A stretch of DNA of 64,000 nucleotides, taken from the NCBI GenBank assembly GCA_964017185.1, contig OZ024870.1, forward strand, positions 59,498,812-59,562,811, written 5' to 3'. The DNA comes from Rugalucina vietnamica. Lineage: Eukaryota; Mollusca; Bivalvia; Lucinida; Lucinidae. Under the pieces are notes generated by a model. That model did not search any database. It saw nothing but the letters and a program-made list of their open reading frames with translations, and was not told the origin of the DNA. Both the position numbers and the translations under genes were made by a program. Below are positions 21,048-32,700 of the stretch, in pieces. Position 1 is the stretch's first letter; each line of letters opens with the position of its first letter.

Positions 21048-21098
21048 GCTGCTATAGAAGATTCCCAATCCTTTTCTTCAGTTCCTCTGAAATTAAAT

Positions 21099-21286
21099 GA
21101 GCCACTGCATAAGAAAACAAACAACAGGCATATGTGAAAAAAAAGACTACAGGGATAGCAAAATTCCTTGTTTACGTAGGTCCAAAATTTCAAGCTTCTA
21201 GCTCTTTACTGTGCTTGTACAGGCCGGTTTGTGTTGAACCTGGTGGGAACCACACATTGTCGTTTTTCTCTGGGGCAAATTGGCTT
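21099..21286 (+). mobile_element. M1 MITE copy just upstream of the zinc-finger start
   Basis: Starts GAGCCACTGCATAAG and ends near GGCTT, with an internal deletion removing the palindrome. It is flanked by AAAT on both sides (21095-21098, 21287-21290). It lies 52 bp upstream of the ATG of the minus-strand zinc-finger gene, so it is in the 5' UTR, an upstream intron (TTTAATTTCAG at 21087-21097 is acceptor-like) or the promoter. Confidence 0.65.
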
Positions 21287-21464
21287 AAATGAGTATTTTT
21301 CATTCAGTTTTAACACCCCTTTCAAGATTATTTCACTCATATGCCACAGGTCAATCAGTAGGTAAACCAAAATGGGAATTCCCCTAGAAAGAGACACTTG
21401 ACACACCCACAAGCAAAAGATAAAATATAAATACAACATTGGTGCACATGATAATAATATTATG

Positions 21465-21587
21465 AATACAACATTGCTGAGAGGGTGTTAGTAAGAATTT
21501 TCACCCTGAGGAAATTATTATCGTCCGAGGCAAATCATTTTCGAAGGGTGAAAATTCTTACTATCACCCTCTCAGCAATGTTGTATT
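21465..21587. mobile_element. Palindromic foldback MITE, 123 bp
   Basis: Arms of about 43 bp, beginning AATACAACATTGCTGAGAGG and ending with the complement CAATGTTGTATT, enclose a ~37-bp AT-rich loop. Only one or two mismatches are seen. Part of the arm (TAGCAAGAATTTTCACCC) recurs near 23240. Confidence 0.6.
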
Positions 21588-21747
21588 TATTTTATCATAC
21601 CAAAATTGATTAAAATTGTAAAAATATCATCCAATTTGAATGGAAAATACCAATTTTGGCGCAACGTTGCATGAGGTTATTTCGCATTTACTTAACATCA
21701 TTACAACAATCAATTGCTATTTGTGCGAGTTACTGGTGCCTAGGCAA

Positions 21748-22911
21748 CAGACCTGGGTTAATCTTAATCGTTATTCATGATTACTTTTATTCGATTGAAA
21801 TTTTTTTTAATCAAAAATTATTCTGTAATCGTAGATTTTTACGATTAAAATTAATCTTATTCTTATTCGAATACTTTTCAAAATGCTTGTAATCGTGATT
21901 AATTTCACAAATAAATTTAGATTACATTTGAAAATGTGATGAAATTTGCTTCCTCATAAAAGGAAGAAAGTAAATAAATCTGTATCAATAATTATGATAA
22001 AAACAGGAATAATGGGATACAGTACAATGTTAAATACAAACAAACAAGATTTTTCATACTGAAGTAATAAATTGCTCATTAATTGTCAGTTATAGAACAG
22101 ATTATTAAAATATGACATTGGTACATTTTGAAAGCAAACTGGTCAACAAATTAAATACTGTTGTTATATTTTTTCTAGTCCTGTTTGCTTTCTGTTCAGA
22201 ATTCCTCTTAGCATACTCCTTTTTGCTTATATTACTTACATGTACATACTGATTTCACCATGCTCATCAAAAATAATTAATCACTCTGTATTTTTTGATA
22301 TTGCAAATCAAAGCTAAATATGTTACCTGATGGTAACACCTTTAAAGATTAAGTACTCAACAAGTGTCATTTAATGAACTGGTATATGCATTTTCTTAAA
22401 AGTTGTGTTGTCAAAACACTCTAGAGAAGTGACAATAAACTATAGGATTAAAGCAATCCACAACTGTGAGAATCATATTGAAAATTTTATCTTATTTGTT
22501 ACTGCAGTACTCAAACAAAAAGATCTAGAAACTTCTTTAATTTTTGTCTGATTTTGACAAACTTTTACCAAAATATAGAGCACATATTTGTAGATGAAAC
22601 CGAAAAATAACGTTTATGATTTACTATGTTTTTTATTCAAGTCTACAATCTGAACGTAGAATAAGAGGAATCCTATAAATCATACCAAGCTAGTTAGTAG
22701 TATGCTGAAGTCATAAGCACATAAATCAAGACTTGCGTGACTATTAAGGCAAAAGTAATTGATTGATTATTCGATTACTTTTGCAAATCAATTGTAATTG
22801 TAATCGATTACATTCAGGAAAAATTATTTTCAATTGTAATCGTTAATCGTAAGATTGAAAGTAATTGTAATCGTTAGTGATTAAATTTAAAAGTAATCGA
22901 TAACAGGTCTG
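21748..22911. mobile_element. Non-autonomous hAT element with 8-bp target duplication
   Basis: TIRs CAGACCTG (21748-21755) and CAGGTCTG (22904-22911) are flanked by CTAGGCAA on each side (21740-21747 and 22912-22919). An 8-bp duplication and CAG-initial TIRs are diagnostic of the hAT superfamily. The interior is AT-rich with many AATCGATTA/TAATCG motifs near both ends, which may be subterminal transposase-binding repeats. No transposase is encoded. Confidence 0.8.
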
Positions 22912-22961
22912 CTAGGCAACTTCTTTTTTTTTCCACTTTCTGTATATAATGTAAATAATGG

Positions 22962-23052
22962 AGGGCCTCATGGAAGATTAGCTTGTATTTTGTTGCTAAA
23001 TGTGTAACCCTCTGAAAATAAAGTCTATTATTATTATTATTATTATTATTAC
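22962..23052 (+). mobile_element. Retroposon 3' tail with (TTA)n
   Basis: GAGGGCCTCATGGAAGATTA to AATAAAGTCTA followed by (TTA)n. Homologous to the tail at 8896-9052, which ends in (TTAC)n. Confidence 0.5.
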
Positions 23053-23583
23053 TCTTTGTAACGTCAATTCAGCCCATTTTCAGTTACCAAAATATTTTTA
23101 TATGTTTGTTTCCACAAATTACTGTTGAGAACTTGAGATTATGTATTTTGAAGGTATCGTTATTGAGAGAAAACATTTTAGAAAAACAAACTGTACGCGC
23201 ATCATTTATGCACATGTAATAGTCGAAATTATCGCAGGGTGATAGCAAGAATTTTCACCCACCAGCCTATGGCAGGTTAATAACATGGGAAATTTATACG
23301 AGGTTTGATAATATACAAATGCTGCCCTTAAGTAAGGGTGACAAGACTTTCTCCCGAGGCAGGTAATATTGCGTGATGGTGAAATACCGAACCAGCTTTG
23401 AAACAAATTAGCAACATCCAGCATATGACTACATGTGCAATGACCATGCACCTCTACGCCACATGCTCTGTAAACAAAACGCATGTGACTACAAGTGTAG
23501 TTGCACTTTTTAGGCAGATATGACAGAATAGCACCCTCCGTGTGACCTGCTCTGGACCAATCACAAGAACTCCGCGGAGGTCG

Positions 23584-24355
23584 ATATCGCACCTGCATCG
23601 GGCAAAATACACATTACTATGCAAGGTTTCACACTCACAGCTATCACTGATACAGAGAAAACGGAACTTTGACGTAAAAATTAACAAAGTCAATGGACCG
23701 TGAAATATAGGTCAAGGTCAGTGGCTCAAGGTGCGTGCTTGAAGGGTATGTCAAGGACAATTACTATGCAAGGTTTCACAATCCTAGCTATCACTGATGC
23801 AGAGAAAACGGAACTTCGACGTAAAAATTAACAAAGTCAATGGACCATGAAATATAGGTTAAGGGCACCGGGTCAAGGTGCGTGCTTGAAGGGTATGTCA
23901 AGGACAAGTACTATGCAAGGTTTCACAATCCTAGCTATCACTGATGCAGAGAAAACCAAACTTCGACATAAAAATTAACAAAGTCAATGGACCGTAAAAT
24001 ATAGGTCAAGGTCAGCGGGTCAAGGTGCGTGCTTGAAAGGTATGTCAAGGACAATTACTATGCAAGGTTTCACACTCACAGCTATCAATGATACAGAGAA
24101 AACGGAACTTCGACGTAAAAATTAACAAAGTCAATGGACCGTGAAATATAGGTTAAAAGTTCAGTGGCTCAAGGTGCGTGCTTGAAGGGTATGTCAAGGA
24201 CAATTACTATGCAAGGTTTCACAATCCTAGCTATCACTTATGTAGAGAAAACCAAACTTCGACGTAAATGTTGACGGATGGACGGACGAACGGACGGACG
24301 GACGGATGGAAATTTGGGACTCCTATATCGCACCCTGCTATAAGCAGGTGCGATA
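23584..24355 (+). mobile_element. Helentron-like element F with ~147-bp units
   Basis: 5' TATCGCACCTGC at 23585-23596 is matched by its exact complement GCAGGTGCGATA at 24344-24355 in the 3' hairpin (stem TATCGCACCCTGC). About five ~147-bp units lie between; CTATGCAAGGTTTCACA recurs near 23617, 23764, 23910, 24058 and 24207. They are followed by a GGACGGAC microsatellite (24272-24308). The layout matches elements B, C and E but the sequence is different. Confidence 0.7.
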
Positions 24356-24896
24356 AAAATCCACATTCAGCCAATGAATATTAATCAGGTATAATAACCA
24401 CACACATGTGATGAGTTTGAAAGTCGTTTCAGGGAGATTTTTCTTTCATTTCAGGTTTTGACATTAGTCATTAGGATCCTTACCACAGGGGGATTTTCTA
24501 TTGCGAAGGGCGGGGCAAAGAACAAAGTTTTGACCTCCAGTTTGTTGGGCTCATAGCAGGGCATTGAAAGCTGAAAAGTCATAATCCCCACCCCCGAAGG
24601 TGGGGGAGCAGCGGTTACAAATGATTGGTGACTGGTAAATATTGCCTTGCATACCCACAAAATCGGCTGTTAAACAACAATTCTCGTCGCTACCGCACTG
24701 AGATTGCCACATTTGTTTACAGTAAAGGAAATCCCGTGTGCCATGTGACTGGATCGCTTGTTTTCATTGGTCAATCAGGTCTGACACAACCAAATCCCAA
24801 TCGCCATGTGACTGGACCGCTTGTTTTCATTGGTCAATCAGGTCTGACGCAATCAGAGTTTACTTTCGGTTTGATCGCTGGTTGCCCGTTTTCTCC
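24356..24896. other. Spacer with M3 fragment, 68-bp inverted arm and 70-bp duplication
   Basis: About 24440-24634 resembles the right part of MITE M3 (GCGGTTACAAATGATTGGTG). 24636-24703 is the reverse complement of 29202-29269 with two mismatches. 24739-24850 holds two copies of a ~70-bp block containing CCATGTGACTGGA and CATTGGTCAATCAGGTCTGA, with inverted CCAAT boxes. No gene is supported. Confidence 0.5.
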
Positions 24897-26102
24897 CAGG
24901 GATTTTCCTACCTTTCCAGAACAGGGACCCGGGACCCATGATTTTGGGAAAAATAACGTGTAAATCAGTCAAATTGGGAAAAGGGATACAAAACAGAACA
25001 GGGGTATAATATGCATATTTGGTGTTAATTTGAGGCTATTTCTCCTTAAAACATATTTAGAGGGTATGATCTACATACCCACAACAAATGTATAAGGATT
25101 TACTAACCAAACTGTTAGTATAATATCCTCACATTATCACCAACTGCTCACCTTCTTGGTCTGATGAAAAAGAAGCAAGAGGAGGTTGATAATAATTAAT
25201 TAATTAATTCAACTTAAAACGATAAAACAATTGATTCTAGTGAATAATCAGTAATCAATCTAGTTTTCATTTTCCCTGTAAGTAGTTCATAAAGCTATAA
25301 ATTCCATAGCAATATTAAAGTTTATGATTGTATCCTGTTAATTATACACATCATCATCTTGAGTTAGTAATAATAATAATAATTATTTACTCCTATCCTG
25401 CTAACACAGTTCATTATGTTATTCCTTCCTTAAAAATCTTAAGTTGTAAGCAGTTCATCACATTATTTGTATGGCAGTTTTCCTCAGGACCTGTTAATAG
25501 CACATTCAGTTCAATATGAGTTTGTCATAATTTATCCAATCCCTCTTAACACAGTTTTGTCAGTTTATTATGTACCAATAAATTGATCATCTCAGAAAGA
25601 ATTCCTGGAAGCATTTCTTCATGCTGTTTTAAAAAGGAATATTGAGTTCATTTAGCACAGTTCATCCACATGGTTGTCTAAATACACACATGTAATCATG
25701 TAACATTCACAGTTCATCCTGTATCTGACCTATCTTCCTCCTTAAAAAGAAAATAATCATAAAACAAATAAATATATTTTAACCCATTACATTCTGGCTT
25801 TAACCCATTCTGCATTCTACTGTACATTAAGCTGTTTTCACAAATTTTTGTACAAGGTAGCAAACTTTTTGGACCTCAGATCAGGCTCCATGCTTGTGGG
25901 CCTTCATCTGGATCCAAACGTTTTGCTCAGATCCCCTGAATGGAATGGGCTAAATATCATGTAAATTCTTGACTAGATTTTATTTCTTTATACATGAAGC
26001 TGAATGACTAGATCTTTATAAGAAATAAATGAAAATGACTAGATTTGTATATGAACTCTGAAATCATGAAACTGTTTATTCAGCATTGTCTGTGCATGTG
26101 AT

Positions 26103-28599
26103 TCACAGCAGTAATTTTCTTTTCTTTTGAGTTTTGAATTTGTCCACCAATTCTTCAAGTAACTGATCAGATAGTACATCAGGGCATTCACTGATTATTC
26201 TCATAAGACATGTCATATTGGTTTGTGTCAGCCTGCTTCGAAGAGGAGTACAAGCATCATTCATAAGACTGAAGCCTCTTTCAACAACAGCAGTTGAAGC
26301 AGGTATCAGTAGGCTGTAAATCACAAGCTGATAAACTCTAGGAAAGCAGCCTCTCATGACAGCATCATTTTCCATTTCTTTTTGGACATTTGTAACATAC
26401 ACACAGCCTCTTTGCTTCAACATAAAAAGCTGCCTCATGAAAGATTTCAGCTCAATTTCTACAGACTGTTGGCTGTCAAAGTCAGAGGGAAACTAAGGTA
26501 TGATGACCATCAAATGTATCTTCAGCAGGCTTACCATACACTTCACTCAGCCTTTTGATAACAAAATGCCCGTAATCAGCAAGGTCAGATAATTATGTCA
26601 TCAGGGAGGTTTCTGGGATCTAGGACACCGAAAGCATTGATTAGAGGTATGGTATGGAAGGCATCCTCTATCTCGGCAATCAGACCATATATGAATGGTA
26701 CACCAACAGTCTGCAGAAACTCAGCTGAGTGTAATTGACATCGACAGCATTTCTTTTGCGTTGGGCTAGGTCAGTTCTGTCGTCTATAATTCCGAAAATG
26801 TCTGGACATTTTGAGAAGTCAGTATCAGCATAATTGGCAGCCTGAAACTTTGCCACAAGCTGATGTAGGTCATCAAGAGTCTGCTTAATTCTAGAGTCAA
26901 GATGAGTGAAATTGACTTGATCTTCCTGCAGATACAGGCTCAAAAAGTTAACTGGCCTCAGAACATCACAAAGCAAGAGAATCATTGCAACAACATCTCT
27001 CCTAGTTGTGAAATGTCTAATCCCAAACACTTCAGGCTGCTTGGATTCAGCATACAAACTATCAAGGGTATCAAGGAGTGCCTCATAGCGGTCAATAAAC
27101 CTGACAGATGCATGTAAATGTGATAACCATCTGGTCATAGATGCTTTTACAAGAACCAGTGGCCGTTGGCCATAGACCTCCTGCATACTAAGAAATACAG
27201 ACATTTTCTGTCGTGAATACTCAAAGAGGTTGTACAAAGACATGAGTGTATTGTCTACATCACAGAGAAGTGGATATGTTTTTGTTAAGTGCTTTAAACA
27301 TAATGCGAGCCTGTGATTTCTGCAGTTTATGTACACAGCATAAGGTGAGGCATTTGTCATGCGTCTCTGAAGCCCTTTGTGAGTGCCACTCATGGTAGCA
27401 CACCCGTCAAAGCCCATGAACCTTACATTTCTGATATCTACCCCTTTAGCAACAAAAAAGGTCTGGATAGCCCTCATGAAATCCTCTGCCCTTGTACGAC
27501 CCATTTCAATAAGACCCATAAAATGGTCTGAAACAGTTCCATTATCATTCCACCTGCAGTAAATTGCTAACTGTGATCTATTAGCTTTGTCTGTGCTTTC
27601 ATCTGCGAGTAAGGCAAACTTATTGTTCCCCAGAGAGTGCAGAGATGCAAGACAATGCCGCTCTAACACATCACCAAAATTTTCAATCATTTGTCCAACA
27701 GACTTTGATGAAAGGTAAGTTACTTTCTCTGACTGAGATGTGTCATCTGAAGGTGGTGATTCAAGATGCCAAGCTAAATCTTCCACCCCCAGATCTGCTA
27801 CAAATCGGACAAATGCTTCAAAATTTTCCGTGACTGCCCATTTCTGCCTGACCAGAAAATATAAACACCTGTGAAGTTTTTTTATTACTTCACGGTTGCG
27901 ATCAATTTCTGACTGCTTCTGAGACTTGACCTGTTTATAAACATTGACATTACTTGTGAATTTTGTGTAACGCATTACAGCATTGGTATGCCTTTTACTT
28001 TCAGCATGCTTTGAAAGTTTTCGGCATGCATGATCCCCAAGCTTAACCCCTATGTCAATGTATTCTGTTTCCCCTTGTTTGTCAAAGGCAAATAGCTCAC
28101 AGATTTTGCATAGAAACCCACCCTTGACATTACTATAATAAAGCCAGTTGAACATCTGCTCCCATTTCAGGCTAACAAATTTTCTCCCATCAAATTTAAA
28201 GGTGGGATAATCCGACTGGGATTTGCTTGAGGGCTCTGCTTCTTTGTGAAGAACTGAGTCCGTACTGCGACTTTCTTGGGTCCCAGGACTCATACAGTCA
28301 TCCGCCGTTGTCTGTGTAGGGGGCTTACAGGGACTTTGTTGGGCCCCAGGACTCATACAGTCATCTGTCGTTGTCTGTGTAGGGGGCTTGTCCGAACACT
28401 GACATTGATTTTCCGAGTCAGCAGAACAAACATTTGATGGCTCAGAATGACTGTCACTCTTAGATGGTCAGCTGATCTTAGCAGGAGAACACTCCTCCTG
28501 TATCACCTACTTTCCGAAGCCAAAGTTTTCAAGCTTTGAACACCCAGGAGGTGGTTTTTTGGACAGTTTCTTTAGATAATACACGCTGTTGTGCGACAT
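26103..28599 (-). pseudogene. hAT-family transposase with TTF-type zinc finger, broken
   Basis: The main open frame (26680-28356, 558 codons) carries a TTF-type zinc-binding region (about 50-130, CKIC at 83-86), a DUF4371-like RNase H fold with ADESTD (Asp252) and GFDGCATMSG (Asp317), the hAT C-x2-H motif (Cys345, His348) and TRWLSHL (~408). The frame breaks near 26700; similarity continues in other frames to the C-terminal dimerisation region at 26103-26438 (ASTAVVERGFSLMN, probable catalytic Glu). At least three frame changes separate the two. A short N-terminal frame at 28507-28599 (MSHNSVYYLKKLSKK) may be the original start. Two 66-bp direct repeats lie at the start of the main frame. In a working element it would cut and paste DNA; here it is inactive. 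Confidence 0.8.
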
Positions 28600-28851
28600 G
28601 ATTTCCAAAACGAAAGCAAAAGTATGTTTTGTATACGCTTATTTGATTGGATAGTCATGCGATTGTTCCCGAAATCAGACATTGGCGGACGGCAAAACCG
28701 GAACCACGATCTAAAAATAGGTACCATGTGCTCGTTTCTTGGAAACCGCGCTCTGCGCAGGTGTATTGTTTCAGAGTGCAGACGTGGGCGAAAACAGCGA
28801 AAACGGAAACCACGATCTAAAATTAGATACCATGTGCTAGTTTCCCGATTC

Positions 28852-28863
28852 TGCGCATGCGCC
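28852..28863. promoter_or_regulatory. NRF-1-like palindromic site
   Basis: TGCGCATGCGCC matches the NRF-1 consensus core GCGCATGCGC. It lies ~260 bp upstream of the first ATG of the hAT gene, in a CG-richer stretch with two diverged copies of a CCACGATCTAAAA-containing block (28703-28830). A promoter role is inferred. Confidence 0.3.
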
Positions 28864-29201
28864 CATTCTCTACGCACACAATGGTACAAGTTTTAGCTTT
28901 TAAAAAATACTGTACCTTATTGTTTTTCTATGGAGAAATCTGCGAGCGTTAATACCACTGTGATAAAACATAAACTGCCAGAAAGTAATGATACCCACTT
29001 GAGTGCAGTTTTTAGCTGCCGGTACTTTGGGAATTTTATTCGTATTTTGGGATTTTTTACCTAAAAATTGGGAAATTTTACACATTTTTCAATTGGGAAA
29101 GGATCTGGTAATCGGCCCCAAAATCAGCGTAGGAAAATCCCTGTCGCCGTTTTAAAATGTACGCCCGGAATCCAGTCAAATCCATTATATACTTCCGGCC
29201 A

Positions 29202-29269
29202 TCTCAGTGCGGTAACGACGAGAATCGTTGTTTAACAGCCGATTTTGTGGGTATGCAAGGCAATATTTA
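29202..29269. repeat. 68-bp inverted arm, partner of 24636-24703
   Basis: Reverse complement of the left arm with two mismatches (TCTCAGTGCGGTAACGACGA at this side). It lies outside the hAT TIR on the right, as its partner does on the left. Confidence 0.75.
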
Positions 29270-29707
29270 AATGCTGTGTCCGTTTGAAGCGTAATGATTT
29301 CCGGACATGCTGATATAAATAAGATGCTTGTGAGTTACGGATTAGTGAATCAGTTTGTCTTTTCAAAGTGACGGTCGAGAATTTGGAAAAGCGAAGTTGT
29401 TTATCTTGTGTTTCTTTACATTAGTGATTGCTTATCAGTATTTCTAATGCTTTTTATGTATTCTAGACATATTTTTCTAATTGTATAAAGTCAGGACTAA
29501 TGCAGAAAAGCTAAATGAAGAAAAAAAATACAAGTATAATTTAAAAAAAAAAAGTACAAGTATTAGCTTTTTGAAAAATCTAAACAGTAACCCCAAGTAT
29601 CTGTAGTGCATAAATACTGCAACCTCATGACACATACACGTACTCAAACAGAAGACAGTATATAAAGGTATTCTTAGGGACGCATTTGGTGGGCTTTTTG
29701 TAAGAAT
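29270..29707. other. Intergenic spacer, no gene seen
   Basis: AT-rich, with A/T runs. No gene or mobile-element end recognised. Confidence 0.45.
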
Positions 29708-32700
29708 GTGATAATTTTGAAGAAATTTAAGTATTCTGATCCTGGGAATTCCCGCGGACATAACTTTCCACGAGTTTTTCACACTTTCCATGACGTCATC
29801 AAAATCGGAGAAAGTTCAACGAAGTACCGTAATTGTATTTGCCGGAATGAAATGAAAACACCGGATGATGATAATCCCATTCTTCCTTCTCAGCATCCCC
29901 GTGGACATGCCGGTACTGCTATTCTCTGGAGCCCTTCCTTAGACTCATGTATCGAAAAGATGGATGACGGTGGACATAGAATCAATGTTATAACTGTTAA
30001 AGCATCACCCAAACCACTTTGTATCATGAACGTTTACATGCCTTCGAGAGGATCTACGGAAGCAGATGCTGAGTATGAGGAAACACTTGATCAAATTCAT
30101 GAAATTGTTATCAAATTTAACGCCTCTCATGATATTGTTATCGGTGGTGATTGGAATGCGTCTCTTCACCGAACCAAATATTGTGCCCGTGACTCCTTGT
30201 TGAGGTCTTTTCTTGGGGAGCACAGTCTAGTTCTACCGGTGAATTATCCTGTTAGAGACACCTTCTTTCATGCATCTAGTGACTGTTCATCTCAAATTGA
30301 CTATTTCTTTGTGTCGCGGCTCTCTAAATTAGAGGAAGTAGCCTCCATAGAGGACATGCACTATCTCAACCTGTCTGATCATACCCATATTACGCTGAGC
30401 CTATTAGTGACTCTTACGTCATGTATCAAAAACACAAATACCATTATTCATAATTCCCAAGTATTAAAATCCAAAATCAAATGGAACAAATGCGATCTTA
30501 ATGAGTACCACTCTTTTGTTGAAAGCTCTCTTAGCAGCGACCCCCCACCTGAACTAGAGTCCAATCTGGATGTGGACCTAGCTCTCTTGAAACTTACAAA
30601 TACTCTTTATAATGCATCTTGTAGCGCTACAAAGCAGAGTAATAATCCAAAGAAATCAAAAAAATCACATCTCCCAATCTGGAATAATAAAATACAGGTA
30701 GCCGTTAGTGATAGCAAGAGAGCTCATTGGATGTGGAAGAAGGCTGGTAGACCGAGAGACCCGAATAACGACTATCTGAGGAGAAAAAAGATCACAAGAA
30801 GGCAGATGCGTTCAACCATACGGTCAGAAATAAACTTACAACGTGATATGAAGCTTAACCTCATCATGGAGACTCATGAATCAGACTCCAAAGTTTTCTT
30901 TAACACCATCAAGAAACAAAGAACCACCAGAACTAGCCAAACACAAGTACTAGACATTGATGGATGTCGGTGTTCTACACCTGAAGATGTAGCACATGGG
31001 TTTGCAAATCATTTTGAGAAGCTCGCAACTCCCTCAACGAATGACAAATATGATAGCCAGTATAAGGAGTTAGTCACATTTGACCGTCTACTCATTGAAG
31101 ATGTATGTGCCATGATGCCCTCATCAAGTCGAAGTGTAACGCCAAGGGAAGTTAAGAAAATAATTAACTCTTTTAAGAACAACAAAGCACAGGATTGTAG
31201 AGGCATTGCTGCAGAACATCTCAAGTTTTCTCCTGACTCTGTCTCTTTTTATCTGGCCGACATAATGAACTATATCCTGCGTACAGGCTATGTACCCAGA
31301 CAACTGAAAGAGGGTGTTCTTACTCCAGTCTTGAAAAAAGACAAGGATCCCACTCTTCCCACCAATTATCGAGGAATAACGGTTCTCTCAATCTTAGGGA
31401 AGCTACTTGAGAAGGTGATTCTAAAGAGAACAGACCCTATATTCAGTCCCAAACAGTCTCCCCTTCAGAGGGGCTTTACTCAAAATTCTTCATCAATAAA
31501 TGCTGCCCTCCTAGTCACAGAAGCACAGAATGAAGCCGCAGACTACAAAGAAGACCTACACTTAGTTACACTGGATGCTGCAAAGGCTTTTGATGTGGTG
31601 TGGCAGGACTCACTGATGAGGAAGATCTACAATGCTGGAGTGGATGGCTCTCTGTGGCTCGCAACTGCCCATCTATACAAGGATGCGGAAACGTCTGTCA
31701 AGTGGGCAAGTCACATATCCGAACCATATAAAGTCCGGCAAGGAGTTCGGCAGGGCGGGGTGTTATCAGCTCAGCACTACAAGCTTTACAACAATGACCT
31801 ACTGCATATGATGGAAAGTCTCGGTACAGGTGCTATGATTGACCATATTAACTGTAGTGCTCCGACTTGTTGTGATGATCTTGCTGCCCTAGCTAAGACA
31901 AGACTAGCTCTGCAGATAATGCTGGACATTGTAGAGTATTACAAGAACAGACAAAGATATGGTATACAGACAACGAAGTCCTCCAATCTTCCTCTACATC
32001 TTTGTATTGAATCAAAAAGAGCTCTAACGACTCCATAGTTACCCTTGATGGCGAGGAAATTCCAAATGTTACAGAGACCATTCACCTCGGAATTGATAGA
32101 AACCTTGGATCCCAAACTGACATAAAAAAGAAAGTGCAGCTTGGCAGACGCGCTATGTATTCGCTGATGGGAGCTGGTGCCTATGGAAATTCAGGCCTGA
32201 ACCCACAGGTGTCAATCCATATGTGGAAAACATTTGCATTGCCAAGAATGCTGTATGGACTGGAGATCTCTAGATTAAGGAACAGTGATACCATGCAACT
32301 TGAAGCACTGCAGAGAAGCATCCTACGTAGGATACAGTGTCTACCTAACAATACTGCTAATGTAGCTGTATATTGTCTTCTCGGTGTCCGTCCAATTGAG
32401 CAAGAAATTGACTTGAAGAAGTTATCCTTTCTTGTATCTATCCTATACAATGATAGCTCTATTGAGGCTGCACTTGCTAAAAGACAAATGGCAGTAAAAG
32501 ATAGTAGCAGCAATAGCTGGTTCATTCACTGTAACCAAATTCTCCACAAATATAAACTCCCAAATATATACAACTTAAAACACTCTACAAAGTCTAAAGA
32601 TGCCCTAAAAGAAAAGATCAAACATAAGGTTGACAATTATGTTCACCAATCATGGGTTGAGGAAGGAAATAGTAAATCTACCCTAGCATACCTCAACCTA

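Larger units (their letters stand above)
24897..29143 (-). mobile_element. Decayed autonomous-size hAT element
   Basis: 15-bp TIRs CAGGGATTTTCCTAC (24897-24911) and its exact complement (29129-29143) bracket a broken hAT transposase gene on the minus strand. The flanking 8-mers (TTTTCTCC and TCGCCGTT) do not match, so the target duplication is lost, rearranged, or the true ends differ. 24970-26100 is AT-rich non-coding DNA with no recognised feature. Confidence 0.6.

Noticed and set aside
24625-24963. 112-codon frame
   Set aside because: Covers the inverted arm, a 70-bp duplication and the hAT TIR; the repeated block in it is DNA-level duplication.
24889-29151. 8-bp target duplication for the hAT element
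   Set aside because: The flanks TTTTCTCC and TCGCCGTT do not agree, so no duplication is claimed.
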